A DNA stretch of 64,000 nt from Actinomadura latina NBRC 106108 (lineage in GTDB: Bacteria; Actinomycetota; Actinomycetes; Streptosporangiales; Streptosporangiaceae): the NCBI RefSeq assembly GCF_001552195.1, contig NZ_BCQS01000006.1:62001-126000 (forward strand). The letters run 5' to 3'. A program made the translations under genes and the position numbers. The notes under the pieces are model-generated. The model was not told the DNA's origin. It made no database searches and saw only the letters and a program-made list of their open reading frames with translations. Positions 39,986-49,636 of the stretch are shown here, one piece after another. Each line of letters starts with the position of its first letter. The first letter of the stretch is position 1.

Positions 39986-41202
39986 CGTTCCATGGCGGGG
40001 GCGTCCGGCTTGGCGCCCTTCACCGGTTTCGGGTCGAAGCCCTTGGCGGTGACGAAGACGACCAGGATCAGGACCGTGGGGACGATGAAGGCTATGCGCA
40101 GGCCGTGGTCCGCGCTCAGCGGGGCGATGGCGCCCACGACGGCGGCGCCCAGGACGAAGCCGACGTAGTTGAAGATGTTCACGCGTGACACGGCCACGCC
40201 CAGGCCCGTCGGGTCGACGCGTCCGGCGGCGGAGAAGGAGACCGGGGCGATCACGCTGAGGCCGAGACCGGCGAGCGCGAGCGCGGCGATGGCGAAGGCC
40301 GCGTTCGGTGCCGCGACCACGCCCGCCATGCCGACGATGCCGACCAGCCCGCCGATCCGGACCACCTGGACGGCGCCCGAGCGGCGGACGGCGAAGTCGG
40401 CGACGCCCCGGCTGATCACCATCGTGACCTGGTAGGCGACGTAGCCGAGCGGCGCGACCCAGTCGCTCGCGGACAGCTCGTCGTCCAGGTACTTGGCGCC
40501 GTAGTTGGAGATCGCCGCGTCGGCGAGGTAGGCGACCGCCATCGCGGCGCCGACGACGAGGATCGGGCGCCACGGGACGCTGCGCCCGGCGGCCTTCAGC
40601 TCCTCGGCGGTCGGGCCGCCGCCCTCCTCCGCCCGCCGGTAGAGGCGGTGCCCGGTGGCGAGGGACGCGACGACGCCCACGGCGGCGGCGATCGCGAAGC
40701 AGGTGAACAGCGACAGGTCGACCTTGTTGGACAGCGACGCCCAGAGCCCGCCGAGGATGCCCGCGACGCTCCACACCGCGTAGAACCCGGTGATCAGGCT
40801 GAGCCCGTAGCGGCGCTCGACGGCGACCGCCTGCGCGTTCATCGAGGCGTCCACCGCGCCGACGAACAGGCCGAAGAGCGCGACCGCGACGTACAGCGCG
40901 ACGTCGTTGTCGCCGGTGAGGCCGATCAGCGCGATCGTGGCGGCCACGGCCGGCTGGGCGACCCGCAGTACCGGGCCGCTGCCGAGCCGCCGGAACAGGG
41001 CGCCGGACACGACGCTGCCCACCCCGGCGACCAGCGGCACCATCAGCAGCACCAGCGAGAGCGTGGCGTCGCTCAGGTGGTGCGCCTTCTGCATCTGCGG
41101 CACCTGCGTCACCAGCGAGGCGAAGCAGAGCCCCTGGACGGCGAACGCCGTGTACGCGGCGAACCGGGCCTGGCGGTCCCGCGCGGTGATGCCCTGGGTC
41201 AT
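39973..41202 (-). CDS. MFS transporter (12-TM, YbjJ/FucP-like)
   Basis: 409 residues from ATG 41202, about 12 hydrophobic segments split by a cytoplasmic loop near residue 190 (RRAEEGGGPTAEELKAAGR). GALFRRLGSGPVLR follows TM2 as a degenerate motif A. It resembles the YbjJ-type inner-membrane sugar or solute permeases and not the drug exporters. No regulator adjoins it on its own strand. Substrate unknown. Confidence 0.85.
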   Translation of the reverse strand: MTQGITARDRQARFAAYTAFAVQGLCFASLVTQVPQMQKAHHLSDATLSLVLLMVPLVAGVGSVVSGALFRRLGSGPVLRVAQPAVAATIALIGLTGDNDVALYVAVALFGLFVGAVDASMNAQAVAVERRYGLSLITGFYAVWSVAGILGGLWASLSNKVDLSLFTCFAIAAAVGVVASLATGHRLYRRAEEGGGPTAEELKAAGRSVPWRPILVVGAAMAVAYLADAAISNYGAKYLDDELSASDWVAPLGYVAYQVTMVISRGVADFAVRRSGAVQVVRIGGLVGIVGMAGVVAAPNAAFAIAALALAGLGLSVIAPVSFSAAGRVDPTGLGVAVSRVNIFNYVGFVLGAAVVGAIAPLSADHGLRIAFIVPTVLILVVFVTAKGFDPKPVKGAKPDAPAMERPTV

Positions 41203-41294
41203 GCGGCCCGACCTCTCTGAGCTGCGCAACGTGAAGAAGATTCGCGTCAGCGTAGGGACAGGGTACGCGGCCAGTCAATCGTCCCGAGGGGGCG

Positions 41295-42101
41295 TCAGTC
41301 GATGAGGCGGTTCCGCATGCCGCGGACCGCGATGACCCACATCAGCGCCGCGAACGCGATCAGGCCCGCCAGATGGCCGAGGTCGGCCAGCGGGTCGAGG
41401 CCGAACACCGCGTCCCGGACCAGCTCCACGCAGTGGTAGAGCGGGTTGAGGTAGGAGACCGTCTGCGCCCAGTCCGGCAGCGCGCTCACCGGGAAGAACG
41501 TCCCGGCGATCAGGAACAGCGGCGTCACCACGCCGGTGATCACGTAGTCGAACGAGTTGATCGACGGCACCACCGAGGACGTCCACATGCCGAACAGGCC
41601 GAAGCCGAGCGCGGTGAAGAACGTCACGAACGGCACCAGCAGCATCCCGAACGAGGGGTCGAGGCCGAAGAACAGCGCCACGACGAGCGGCGTGCACGAG
41701 TACACCGCCGACTTGGCCGCGATCCACAGCGCCTCGGCCGTCACCAGCTCGTGGACGTCCACCGGCGCGGCCAGCATCCCGTCGTAGGTGTGCTGGAAGA
41801 CCCGCCTGATGTAGCCGTTGAACATGCCCGGGAACACCGACGTGAACAGCGCCGCCGTCCCGACCACGCCCGTCGCCACGAAGTCGAGGTACCGGTAGTC
41901 GCCGATCATCGCGACCATCGACCCGAACCCGTAGCCGAACGCGAGCAGGAAGAACGTCGGCTCCACCATCGAGGCGAACGACTGCGACTTCCAGTACCGC
42001 TTGTAGAGGGCCAGCTCGTGCCGCCAGATGCCCCGCACGGGCGCGAACTCGAACCGCCTGAGCCGCGGCGCCCCTTCCATCTGCGCGCTCACTCCGCTCA
42101 T
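41295..42101 (-). CDS. ABC-2 type transporter permease
   Basis: 268 residues if started at ATG 42101, six hydrophobic segments, with the ABC-2/NodJ-like signature EPTFFLLAFGYGFGS and ISTF-like IAGTFFPVSALPDW and a NPLYHCVELVRD segment. It partners the ATPase encoded just upstream. The frame is open upstream through two units of a palindromic repeat (42101-42208), each with its own ATGAGC and GGGAACAGG, so the true start is uncertain. Confidence 0.85.
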   Translation of the reverse strand: MSGVSAQMEGAPRLRRFEFAPVRGIWRHELALYKRYWKSQSFASMVEPTFFLLAFGYGFGSMVAMIGDYRYLDFVATGVVGTAALFTSVFPGMFNGYIRRVFQHTYDGMLAAPVDVHELVTAEALWIAAKSAVYSCTPLVVALFFGLDPSFGMLLVPFVTFFTALGFGLFGMWTSSVVPSINSFDYVITGVVTPLFLIAGTFFPVSALPDWAQTVSYLNPLYHCVELVRDAVFGLDPLADLGHLAGLIAFAALMWVIAVRGMRNRLID

Positions 42102-42208
42102 TCCTGTTCCCTGCGGGGGGTCGACCCCCCGCACCCCCCGGTTCGCCCTGCTCATGCCTGTTCCCTGCGGGGGCCGACCCCCCGCGCCCCCCGGTTCGCT
42201 CCGCTCAT
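42101..42208 (-). repeat. two 53/54-bp tandem units with palindromes and start codons, ABC gene junction
   Basis: Read leftward, units start at ATGAGC at 42208 and 42155, with a third ATGAGC at 42101. Each holds GCGAACCGGGGGG, a GGGGGG...CCCCCC inverted repeat (perfect 22-base palindrome at 42112-42133; imperfect in the other) and AGGGAACAGG before the next ATG. A third relative lies at 51264-51305. The ATPase stop falls inside the first unit. Confidence 0.75.
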
Positions 42209-43158
42209 TCCACACGCTCCCCGGTCAGTACGACGAACACGTCCTCAAGGCTGGCGGCGCGGCGCACGCCGTCCGGGCCCAGCTCGTCCTCCAGCGAAGG
42301 CGGGATCGTCTCGGCCTTCAGCACCGACACCGACGGCCCGGTGCGGCGCGTGGCCAGCCCGGCGGCCCTGGCCAGCCGCTCCACCTCCGTCAGCCGGTCG
42401 GGCGGCCCGTAGTGCTCGACGACCCGGTCGCCCGCGTACTCGGCGACCAGCTCGGACGGCGAGCCCCGCGCGATGACCTTCCCGTGCGACATCAGCGCGC
42501 ACTCGTCCGCCAGGCGCTCGGCCTCCTCGATGTAGTGCGTCGACATCAGCACCGTCGTCCCCCCGGCGCGCAGCCCGTCGATCAGCCCCCACAGCTCCGC
42601 CCGTACCTGCGGGTCGAGGCCGACCGTCGGCTCGTCCAGCAGGACGAGCGCGGGCCGGTGCACCAGCCCCCGCGCGATCAGCAGGCGCCGCCGCATGCCG
42701 CCGGACAGGTCGTCCACCTTGGTCTTCTGCCGCCCGGTGAGGTGCGCGACCGCCAGCGCGTCGTCCACCGCCTTGCGCCGCTCCCCGCGCGGCACCCGGT
42801 ACAGGTGCGCGAACACCTCCAGGTTCTCCCGCGCTGTCAGCTCCTCGTCGAGGTTGTCCTGCTGCGGGACGACACCCATCACGGCCCGCGCGCGCTTGGA
42901 CTCGCGCGGGACGTCGAAGCCGAGCACGCGGATGCTCCCCTCGTCCGCGATCGCCTGCGCGGTCAGCATCTTCATCGTCGTCGACTTCCCGGCGCCGTTC
43001 GGGCCCAGCAGCCCCATGCAGGCCCCGGCGGGGACTTCCAGGTCCAGCCCGTCCACGGCGGTGAAGCCGCCGAACCGCTTCACGACGCCGCGCAGGCTGA
43101 TCGCCGCCGCGCCGGCCCCGTCCCGGGCGGCCGCGATCTGGGCACGTTGCAAGGTCAT
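42205..43158 (-). CDS. ABC transporter ATP-binding protein (DrrA/NodI-like)
   Basis: 317 residues from ATG 43158 (GTG 43188 is possible). Walker A GPNGAGKST, signature LSGGMRRRL, Walker B LVLLDEPTVGLDP and the His-loop STH are all present. The C-terminal extension (from about residue 225) is typical of DrrA-type multidrug and NodI-type lipo-oligosaccharide exporters. With the permease just downstream it makes a two-gene ABC-2 exporter. The stop TGA overlaps an ATG (AATGA) of the first repeat unit. Confidence 0.9.
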   Translation of the reverse strand: MTLQRAQIAAARDGAGAAAISLRGVVKRFGGFTAVDGLDLEVPAGACMGLLGPNGAGKSTTMKMLTAQAIADEGSIRVLGFDVPRESKRARAVMGVVPQQDNLDEELTARENLEVFAHLYRVPRGERRKAVDDALAVAHLTGRQKTKVDDLSGGMRRRLLIARGLVHRPALVLLDEPTVGLDPQVRAELWGLIDGLRAGGTTVLMSTHYIEEAERLADECALMSHGKVIARGSPSELVAEYAGDRVVEHYGPPDRLTEVERLARAAGLATRRTGPSVSVLKAETIPPSLEDELGPDGVRRAASLEDVFVVLTGERVE

Positions 43159-43229
43159 GCTCCTCACACTAGGAACACCGGGGGACACATCCCCACAGGT
43201 TTTCGCGCGGTGTCCTTCCGGGCGCGGGC

Positions 43230-43235
43230 TAATCT
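43230..43235 (+). promoter_or_regulatory. -10-like element, leaderless start of DUF1707 gene
   Basis: TAATCT ends 6 bases before GTG 43242; no ribosome site. Same hexamer and similar spacing as upstream of the TetR gene at 45080. Confidence 0.45.
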
Positions 43236-43241
43236 CTAACT

Positions 43242-43853
43242 GTGGACGTCCCCCATCGCCCGGCCTCCGAGAAGGTCACCCGCGTGCGCGACCTGCGCGC
43301 GTCCGACGCCGACCGGGAACGCGTCGCCGCCGTCCTGGGCGAGGCCTACGCGGACGGACGGCTCACCGTGGAGGAGCACTCCGAGCGCACCTCCCGCGCC
43401 TACGCCGCCCGCACCCTGGGCGAGCTGACCGGCCTCACCGGCGACCTCAGCCCCGAGGAGGCGCAGCCCATTCTCGTGGACGACCGCCCCGTCTCGGTCT
43501 TCTTCGGCCGCACCCGCCGGGAGGGACGCTGGGTCGTCCCGGTGAAGCTGCCGATCCTCGCCCTCTTCGGCACGGTCGACCTCGACCTGCGCGAGGCCGT
43601 CCTGCAGCGCCGCCACATCGTGGTCGACACGCTCGTGCTCGGCGGCCGGATCCGGCTGATCGTGCCGGAGGGCGTCAGCGTCAGCGTCACCGGCCGCACC
43701 ATCCTCAGCACCCGCGACCTGCGGGCCCGTCCCGCCCAGGACGGGCCCACGGTCGAGGTCGGCGGCACGATGATCTTCGGCTCGGTGCGCGCCCGCGCGC
43801 CGAAGCGGTCATTGCGCAGCCGCGTCCGCGGCCGGCTCGGCCGGGGCCGCTAG
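43242..43853 (+). CDS. DUF1707 domain protein
   Basis: 203 residues. The N-terminal DUF1707 ([35 protein letters not shown]) is followed by a beta-rich region (about 75-190: [36 protein letters not shown]) like the LiaF C-terminal/adhesin-like fold. No transmembrane segment. A family common in actinomycetes, possibly tied to envelope stress (inference from the LiaF-like part). Its TAG shares CTAG 43850-43853 with the convergent glpX stop. Confidence 0.82.
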   Translation: MDVPHRPASEKVTRVRDLRASDADRERVAAVLGEAYADGRLTVEEHSERTSRAYAARTLGELTGLTGDLSPEEAQPILVDDRPVSVFFGRTRREGRWVVPVKLPILALFGTVDLDLREAVLQRRHIVVDTLVLGGRIRLIVPEGVSVSVTGRTILSTRDLRARPAQDGPTVEVGGTMIFGSVRARAPKRSLRSRVRGRLGRGR

Positions 43854-44884
43854 ACCGCCGTGTCGAAGTTGATCGCGCTGTAGGCGCGGAGCTTGCCCAG
43901 CTGGTGCTCGCTGGAGATCGTCCGGATCGTCCCGCTGCGCGAGCGCATGACCAGCGAGTGCGTGACCGCCGTCCCCTTGCTGTAGCGGACGCCGTCCACC
44001 AGCTCCCCGTCGGTGATCCCGGTCGCGGCGAAGAACACGTCGTCGGACGTCACCAGGTCGTCGGTGGTCAGCACCCGGCCCAGCTCGTGCCCGGCGTCCC
44101 GCGCCTTCTGCTTCTCCTCGTCGTCCTGCGGCCACAGCCGGCCCTGGATCACCCCGCCGAGCGCCTTGATCGCGCACGCCGCGATGATGCCCTCCGGAGT
44201 GCCGCCGATGCCGAGCAGCAGGTCGACGCCGGTACCCGGCCGGGACGCCATGATCGCGCCGGCCACGTCGCCGTCCAGGATGAACTTGATCCGCGCCCCG
44301 GCCTCGCGGACCTCCCGCACGATGCCCTCGTGCCGCGGGCGGTCCAGGATGCAGACGGTCACGTCGTGCGGCGAGGAGCCCTTCGCGCGGGCGATCGCGC
44401 GGATGTTGTCGGCGATCGGGCGCTCGATGTCGACGACGTCCGCCGCTTCCGGGCCGGTCACCAGCTTCTCCATGTAGAACACGGCGGACGGGTCGAACAT
44501 CGACCCGCGCGGCGCCACCGACAGCACCGCGATCGCGTTGTTCATGCCGAGCGCGGTCAGCCGCGTCCCGTCCACCGGGTCGACCGCGACGTCGCACTCG
44601 GCGCCGGAGCCGTCCCCGACCAGCTCGCCGTTGAACAGCATCGGCGCGTGGTCCTTCTCGCCCTCGCCGATCACGACGACGCCCTGCATGGACACCGTGT
44701 TGATCAGCTGGCGCATGGCGTTCACGGCGGCCCCGTCGGCGCCGTTCTTGTCGCCGCGGCCGACCCAGCGGGCCGCTGCCATGGCGGCGGCCTCGGTGAC
44801 GCGGACCAGCTCCATCGCGAGGTTGCGGTCCGGGGCCTCCGGCTCGGTCGTGAGCGGAGAGGAAACGGTGGTCTCGTCGGACAT
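43850..44884 (-). CDS. glpX: class II fructose-1,6-bisphosphatase
   Basis: 344 residues from ATG 44884; the frame is open upstream to 45574 but only as antisense of the TetR gene. DPVDGT is the metal/substrate motif of the lithium-sensitive phosphatase fold; [11 protein letters not shown] and GIGGTPEG are GlpX blocks. It catalyses the gluconeogenic step to fructose 6-phosphate, and in actinobacteria is normally the only such enzyme. It converges with the DUF1707 gene with overlapping stops. Confidence 0.95.
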   Translation of the reverse strand: MSDETTVSSPLTTEPEAPDRNLAMELVRVTEAAAMAAARWVGRGDKNGADGAAVNAMRQLINTVSMQGVVVIGEGEKDHAPMLFNGELVGDGSGAECDVAVDPVDGTRLTALGMNNAIAVLSVAPRGSMFDPSAVFYMEKLVTGPEAADVVDIERPIADNIRAIARAKGSSPHDVTVCILDRPRHEGIVREVREAGARIKFILDGDVAGAIMASRPGTGVDLLLGIGGTPEGIIAACAIKALGGVIQGRLWPQDDEEKQKARDAGHELGRVLTTDDLVTSDDVFFAATGITDGELVDGVRYSKGTAVTHSLVMRSRSGTIRTISSEHQLGKLRAYSAINFDTAV

Positions 44885-44978
44885 GACGGGGCAGCCCCTT
44901 CGGTCGGTGGTGCCTCGGATTCTCCGTGGACCGGACGGTGAGCCACAAATTGGACCAGACCAGCCGCGCGCACGGATC

Positions 44979-44997
44979 GTACCGGCACCCGTGGTAC
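44979..44997. promoter_or_regulatory. GTACC/GGTAC inverted repeat between glpX and TetR gene
   Basis: GTACC (44979-44983) and GGTAC (44993-44997) lie in the 195-bp divergent spacer; TGGTACCA around the right arm is itself palindromic. Possible operator, weak evidence. Confidence 0.3.
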
Positions 44998-45065
44998 CAG
45001 CCCCGCGCGGCGCCCGGATTTGACGGTCACGCGGGCAAGGGATCGTTTCCCCATGGGAGAGGGCG

Positions 45066-45071
45066 TAATCT
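45066..45071 (+). promoter_or_regulatory. -10-like element, leaderless start of TetR gene
   Basis: TAATCT ends 8 bases before ATG 45080, with no Shine-Dalgarno sequence. Confidence 0.4.
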
Positions 45072-45079
45072 CTGGCGTC

Positions 45080-45745
45080 ATGAGCAGCGACATCGACGTC
45101 TCGTCCGGCGAGGTGGCACAGAACGGGGGCGCGCGGCCCGCCGGAGGCCACGCACGGACCTCCGACCGCGGGGCCGCCACGCGCGGCGCCCTGCTGGCCG
45201 CGGCGCGGGACGTCTTCTGCGCGTCCGGGTTCGCCCAGGCGGCGGTGACCGACATCGTCGCCAAGGCGGGCGCCAGCGTCGGCAGCCTCTACCACCACTT
45301 CAACGGCAAGGCGGACCTGTACCTCACGCTGTTCGAGGACTTCCAGGGCCGCCAGCAGGAGCGCACCCGCGAGGCGATCAGCGCCGTCCGGGAGGCCGGC
45401 GAGACCGACCCCATGCGGCAGTTCATCGCCGGTGCCGGCGCCTACCTGAGCGGCTGCCTGGACGACCGCGCCGTCGCCCGGCTGTTCATCTCCGGCGACG
45501 GCCCGCCCGGATTCGACCGCGTCATGCGGCAGCGGCTCAACAAGTGGGCGCGCCGCAACGCCGCGCTGTTCCACACCGCCGACGGCGGCGTCGACGAGGC
45601 CCTCGTCACCGTGCTGACCGGAGCGATGGCGGGCGCCGTGTCCGAGATCTCACTGCTGGACGACGAGGACGCCGCCCGCCGCCTCGCCGACGAGATCATG
45701 GGCATCGTCGGCACGATCCGCAACCCCCGTACGGAGCAGCGCTGA
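45080..45745 (+). CDS. TetR family transcriptional regulator
   Basis: 221 residues from ATG 45080. A disordered N-terminal 30 residues, then a TetR helix-turn-helix ([40 protein letters not shown]). The C-terminal ligand domain is divergent. It is followed by the DUF4245 gene within 20 bp, so the two are probably co-transcribed. Target unknown; the divergent glpX is a possibility. Confidence 0.88.
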   Translation: MSSDIDVSSGEVAQNGGARPAGGHARTSDRGAATRGALLAAARDVFCASGFAQAAVTDIVAKAGASVGSLYHHFNGKADLYLTLFEDFQGRQQERTREAISAVREAGETDPMRQFIAGAGAYLSGCLDDRAVARLFISGDGPPGFDRVMRQRLNKWARRNAALFHTADGGVDEALVTVLTGAMAGAVSEISLLDDEDAARRLADEIMGIVGTIRNPRTEQR

Positions 45746-45765
45746 CCGTGGGGGATCCTGGAGGG

Positions 45766-46530
45766 GTGACCGACAAGACCCCTCCCGCCCAGGAGACAGC
45801 CGCCGATCAGGAGCCCGCCTCCGTTCAGGAGCCCGCCTCCGTTCAGGAGCCCGCCTCCGTTCAGGAGCCCGCCTCCGTTCAGGAGTCCGCGGACGCCCAG
45901 GAGGTTCAGGACGCCCCGGCCGGGCGGCCGGCCGTCCAGGTCAGTCCCGCGGTGCACAAGCGGCTGACGACGGGGCTCGGCGGCTTCGCCATCGCGATGG
46001 CCGCGTGCCTGCTGCTGGTGCTGGCGGTCTACATCGTGTCGCCCCGCGGCGGCGGCAAGGAGGTCCTGCCGACCGTCGACTACGGCTCGCAGCTGTGGGC
46101 GATGCGCAGCGACGCGCCCTACACCGTGTACGCGCCCGTGGGGCTGCCCGCCGCCTGGCGTCCGAACAGCTCCCGGCTGCACGGGCTGGAGTCCGGCGGC
46201 AAGGAGCCCGTCGCGTGGCACCTCGGGTTCGTGACGCCGAGCGACGAGTACGCTGCGCTGGAGCAGAGCAACGAGAAGGCGTCCGAGTACGTCCCGCGCA
46301 TGACGAACAGCAGCACGCCGACCGGGACGCAGCAGGTCGACGGCGTCACCTGGACGAAGTACCACCGCAAGGACAAGAGGGCGAACTCCCTCGCCCGCAC
46401 CCTGCCGGACGGCGTCAGCATCGTCGTGACCGGCACCGCGTCCTACCAGGAGCTGGCGGTCCTCGCGGCGTCGCTCAAGCCGCAGAGCAGGGACGGCGCG
46501 ACGCTGCCGCCCCCGACCCCGGGCTCCTGA
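45766..46530 (+). CDS. DUF4245 membrane-anchored protein
   Basis: 254 residues from GTG 45766; an in-frame GTG at 45748 has better ribosome-site spacing and would add six residues. N-terminal EPASVQ repeats, a transmembrane helix (about 67-89) and an outside domain with DYGSQLWAMRSDAPY and LPAAWRPNSSR blocks of DUF4245. The family neighbours glpX in many actinomycetes; function unknown. Confidence 0.85.
   Translation: MTDKTPPAQETAADQEPASVQEPASVQEPASVQEPASVQESADAQEVQDAPAGRPAVQVSPAVHKRLTTGLGGFAIAMAACLLLVLAVYIVSPRGGGKEVLPTVDYGSQLWAMRSDAPYTVYAPVGLPAAWRPNSSRLHGLESGGKEPVAWHLGFVTPSDEYAALEQSNEKASEYVPRMTNSSTPTGTQQVDGVTWTKYHRKDKRANSLARTLPDGVSIVVTGTASYQELAVLAASLKPQSRDGATLPPPTPGS
45808..45891 (+). repeat. 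18-bp coding minisatellite, four copies plus partial
   Basis: CAGGAGCCCGCCTCCGTT is repeated perfectly four times (45808-45879) and followed by a degenerate fifth. It encodes QEPASV units in the cytoplasmic N-terminus of the DUF4245 protein; being a multiple of three, copy number can vary without shifting the frame. Confidence 0.9.
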
Positions 46531-46533
46531 CCG

Positions 46534-46779
46534 TCAGAACGGGGCCGCCTCGCCGCCGTTCCCGGGCCGGTCGAGGGCGGCGGCGAGCCGCGCGCGGGCG
46601 CCCTCCAGCCACTCCTCGCAGACCGCGGCGAGCTTCTCGCCGCGCTCCCACAGGCCGAGCGACTCCTCCAGCGTCAGGCCGCCGGCCTCCAGCCGCTTGA
46701 CGACCTCGGTCAGCTCGTCCCGTGCCTGCTCGTACGACGGCTTCTCCGCCGTCCCCTTGTCGTCCGCCACCTGCCCCAC
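46534..46779 (-). CDS. xseB: exodeoxyribonuclease VII small subunit
   Basis: 81 residues with the XseB helical hairpin (YEQARDELTEVVKRLEAGGLTLEESLGLWERGEKL). It binds several copies per XseA to form the nuclease that degrades single-stranded DNA. GTG 46779 is one base beyond the xseA stop; the GTG at 46770 is an alternative. It converges with the DUF4245 gene with only 3 bp between stops. Confidence 0.92.
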   Translation of the reverse strand: MGQVADDKGTAEKPSYEQARDELTEVVKRLEAGGLTLEESLGLWERGEKLAAVCEEWLEGARARLAAALDRPGNGGEAAPF

Positions 46780-46780
46780 C

Positions 46781-47995
46781 CTAGGACGTCTCGCGGTCGG
46801 TCACGTGCACGCCGAGGCGCCCATCGGCCAGCCGGACGTGCAGGCGCTCCCCGTCCTTGACGGCCGCCGACTCCCGCACGACCGCCCCGCCCTCCCGCTG
46901 GACGATCGCGTAGCCGCGCTCCAGCGTCGCGGCGGGAGAGAGGGCCAGCAGCCGGGCGCGGGTGTGCGAAAGCTCGTCCCCGGTCCGGTCCAGCGCCCCG
47001 GACAGGCACCGCCGCGCCCGGTCGCGGAGCGCCGCGACCTGCTCGGACTGCCGTTCGATCTCCCGCACCGGGTCGGCCAGCGCGGGCCGCGACCGGACCG
47101 CCTTCAGCCACGCCAGCTCCCGGTCGACGGCCCCCGCCAGGCAGCGCCGCCCCCGGTCGCGCAGCTGCCGGACGAGCTGGAGCTGCTCTCGAACGTCCGG
47201 CACGGCCTTCTTCGCCGCGTCCGTCGGCGTCGAGGCCCGCACGTCCGCGACCAGGTCCAGGATCGGGGCGTCCTGCTCGTGGCCGATCGCGCTGACCACC
47301 GGGGTGCGGGCCGCGGACACCGCGCGCACGAGCGCCTCGTCCGAGAACGGCAGCAGGTCTTCCATCGCGCCCCCGCCGCGCGCGATGATGATCACATCGA
47401 TCTCGGGATCGGCGTCGAGCGTCCGCAGCGCCTCCATGACCTCGCCGACCGCGTACGAGCCCTGCACCGCGGTGTTCTCCACCCGGAACGCGACCGCGGG
47501 CCAGCGCCGCCGGGCGTTCTGCAGGACGTCGTGCTCGGCGTCGGAGTCGCGCCCGCAGATCAGCCCGATCTTCCCGGGCAGGAACGGCAGCGGCCGCTTG
47601 CGCTCCGGCCGGAACAGCCCCTCGGCGGCCAGCACCTGCTTCAGCCGCTCCAGCCGGGCCAGCAGCTCCCCGACCCCGACCGGCCGGATCTCCAGGACGC
47701 TGAGCGAGAACGTCCCCCGGTTGATCCAGAAGTCCGGCTTGGCGTGCACCACGACGCGCGCGCCGTCCGTCACCGCCGGACCGGCCGCCTCGAACACCGC
47801 GCGCGGCCCGACGACCCGCACCGACATGTTCGCCACCGGGTCGCGGAGCGTCATGTAGACCGTCCCGCCCCGGGCGTTGAGATCGGTGATCTGGCCCTCG
47901 ACCCAGATGCGGCCGAGCTTGCCGATCCAGCCGCTCACCGCCTGCAGAACCGTCCGCACCGGAACCGGGGATTCGGCCGTGGTCTCCATCGCCAT
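46781..47995 (-). CDS. xseA: exodeoxyribonuclease VII large subunit
   Basis: 404 residues. An N-terminal OB-fold ([30 protein letters not shown]) is followed by the catalytic core ([41 protein letters not shown]) and a long coiled coil. Operon with xseB. It is divergent from the MarR gene across 42 bp. Confidence 0.95.
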   Translation of the reverse strand: MAMETTAESPVPVRTVLQAVSGWIGKLGRIWVEGQITDLNARGGTVYMTLRDPVANMSVRVVGPRAVFEAAGPAVTDGARVVVHAKPDFWINRGTFSLSVLEIRPVGVGELLARLERLKQVLAAEGLFRPERKRPLPFLPGKIGLICGRDSDAEHDVLQNARRRWPAVAFRVENTAVQGSYAVGEVMEALRTLDADPEIDVIIIARGGGAMEDLLPFSDEALVRAVSAARTPVVSAIGHEQDAPILDLVADVRASTPTDAAKKAVPDVREQLQLVRQLRDRGRRCLAGAVDRELAWLKAVRSRPALADPVREIERQSEQVAALRDRARRCLSGALDRTGDELSHTRARLLALSPAATLERGYAIVQREGGAVVRESAAVKDGERLHVRLADGRLGVHVTDRETS

Positions 47996-48005
47996 GCAGG
48001 AACAC

Positions 48006-48015
48006 TAGTCAACTA
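48006..48015. promoter_or_regulatory. TAGT-CA-ACTA inverted repeat upstream of MarR gene
   Basis: A ten-base near-palindrome (TAGTCAACTA) in the 42-bp xseA/MarR divergent spacer, in a locally AT-rich stretch. Position suits autoregulation by the MarR protein. Confidence 0.4.
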
Positions 48016-48037
48016 CTCGGCCCTGAGGAGAGTGATC

Positions 48038-48463
48038 GTGACCGCATCCGAACGCGAGCTCGCCGAACAGCTCAACCTGCGCCTGCGCCACGTGGTGCTG
48101 ATGCTGCGGCAGGTCGGCGCCGACCAGCCGGTCACGCCACAGCAGCTGTCCGTGCTCGGCTCGCTGGAGCACGGGCCGCGCCGGATGACCGAGCTGGCCG
48201 CCGAGCACGGCGTCCGGCTGCCGACCATGACCGCCCAGATCAACCGGCTCGAACGCGACGAGCTCATCACCCGCGGCCGGGACGGCACCGACGCCCGCGT
48301 CGTCACGGCCCGGCTCACCGCGGCGGGCCGCGACCGGCTGACCGACGGGCGGGAGCGCCGGCTCGCGTTCCTCAGCGAGCGGCTCGCGAGCCTGACGGAC
48401 GAGGAGCGCGCCCAGGTCGCGGCGGCGCTGCCCGCCTTCGACAAGCTCCTCAGTGGGCCCTGA
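48038..48463 (+). CDS. MarR family transcriptional regulator
   Basis: 141 residues from GTG 48038, chosen because GAGGAG (48025-48030) is 7 bases upstream; GTG 48032 would be too near. The winged helix-turn-helix covers residues about 30-100 (TPQQLSVLGSLEHGPRRMTELAAEHGVRLPTMTAQINRLERDELI, then the DGTDARVVTARLT wing). Ligand unknown. Followed by a strong terminator. Confidence 0.9.
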   Translation: MTASERELAEQLNLRLRHVVLMLRQVGADQPVTPQQLSVLGSLEHGPRRMTELAAEHGVRLPTMTAQINRLERDELITRGRDGTDARVVTARLTAAGRDRLTDGRERRLAFLSERLASLTDEERAQVAAALPAFDKLLSGP

Positions 48464-48464
48464 G

Positions 48465-48501
48465 ACGGCAGAGCCCCCGGACCGGCCGGGGGCTCTGCCG
48501 T
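48465..48501. terminator. bidirectional terminator after MarR gene
   Basis: Perfect 16-base arms, ACGGCAGAGCCCCCGG (48465-48480) and its complement (48486-48501), around a five-base loop, between convergent stops at 48463 and 48515. Confidence 0.8.
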
Positions 48502-48514
48502 GTCGGTCCCGGTG

Positions 48515-49480
48515 TCAGCTGAGGCCGTTCAGCTTGGCGATGCGGCGCTCGTACATGCGGATGACGTCCTCGCGGGCGGCGTGCTTGCGCTCGTACTCGC
48601 GCAGCAGCTTCACCTGCTCGACGGACAGGCCGCGCAGGCGCGCGCGCAGCTGCGGCAGCGTCGCGGTGTCGTAGTTCGGGACCGGGAGGTCCTCCGCGAT
48701 GTGCGCGGCCTCCGCCGGCGCCGCCGGCTTGTTCTCGGGCTTCGGCTCGAACGCCTGCTCGTCCTTGGCGACCGCCTTCTCCGTCGCCTCGTCCGTCGCC
48801 TCGGTGAGCTCCACCTCAGCGGGCTGCACGGGCGCGACCTCCGCGATCGGCTTCGGCTCCACCTGCCCGGCGGGCTCGGGCTGCACGGGCTCAGGCTTGG
48901 CCGCCTTCGGGCTCGGCGCGGGCTCCGCCTGCGGTGCGGGCTCCGGCTTCGGCGCGGACGGCACCGGCTTCGGCGCGGGCTCGGCGACCGGCGCCCCCTC
49001 GCCCGCGGGCCCCTGCTCGCCCCCTGAGCCGGCGTGCCGGCGCCCCAGCGCGCCGGGCCTGGCCGGCTTCGGTGGCGCTCCGGGCCGGGCGTGCTTCGGC
49101 GCGTGCCGGGTCCCGGCGCCGGGCTTCCCGACCGAGATCTCCGCACTGGCCGAGCGCGCGGCGGCGGTCCGTCCCGCGGGGCGGGTCCGGCGGACGGGCT
49201 CGGGCTCGGGCTCCGGCTCCTCGCCGCGCACCCGCTCGGCGACGCGCCCGACGACCTTCCCGGCCGTGTGCTGGACGTCGTCGCGCCACCGCCCGAGCAC
49301 CGGCTTCACGCCGCCGCCCTCGGTGATCTCCTTGTAGTCCCGGGTCAACCGGTCGCCGAGCAGCAGCGCCCGGCCGACGCCGAACATGGCCAGCCGGACG
49401 GCGTGCAGCGGGAGATCGCGAACCTGCTCGCCCACCGAGTCCTGGACCTGCTCCTTGAGGCGGCGCGGCGATTTCGTCAT
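48515..49480 (-). CDS. Pro/Glu/Lys/Ala-rich protein of unknown function
   Basis: 321 residues from ATG 49480. The N-terminal 75 residues ([43 protein letters not shown]) look like an amphipathic, possibly membrane-contacting helix set. A long low-complexity middle of EPEPEP and PAPKP type follows (85-255). The C-terminal 60 residues ([45 protein letters not shown]) are conserved-looking helices. No enzymatic motif. Divergent from ispH. Confidence 0.75.
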   Translation of the reverse strand: MTKSPRRLKEQVQDSVGEQVRDLPLHAVRLAMFGVGRALLLGDRLTRDYKEITEGGGVKPVLGRWRDDVQHTAGKVVGRVAERVRGEEPEPEPEPVRRTRPAGRTAAARSASAEISVGKPGAGTRHAPKHARPGAPPKPARPGALGRRHAGSGGEQGPAGEGAPVAEPAPKPVPSAPKPEPAPQAEPAPSPKAAKPEPVQPEPAGQVEPKPIAEVAPVQPAEVELTEATDEATEKAVAKDEQAFEPKPENKPAAPAEAAHIAEDLPVPNYDTATLPQLRARLRGLSVEQVKLLREYERKHAAREDVIRMYERRIAKLNGLS

Positions 49481-49624
49481 CGACTCTTCCTCTTCCTGCC
49501 TCGTCTCGTGACCACCCACTCTGCCCCATGCGCGCGATCGGGGTCTCCCCGGGTTGATGGAATTCTGTCCAAAGCCGCCGTGGAGTGGGTCACAGCCGGG
49601 TCACACGTACGCGCCGGCCACTCG

Positions 49625-49630
49625 TACGAT
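49625..49630 (+). promoter_or_regulatory. -10-like element before ispH, leaderless start
   Basis: TACGAT ends 6 bases before ATG 49637; the GGAG between them is only 2 bases from the ATG, too close to work as a ribosome site. Confidence 0.4.
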
Positions 49631-49636
49631 GGAGCC

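Noticed and set aside
44885..45574. Upstream extension of glpX
   Set aside because: Antisense to the TetR gene; the GlpX family starts at MSDETT-type N-termini near 44884.
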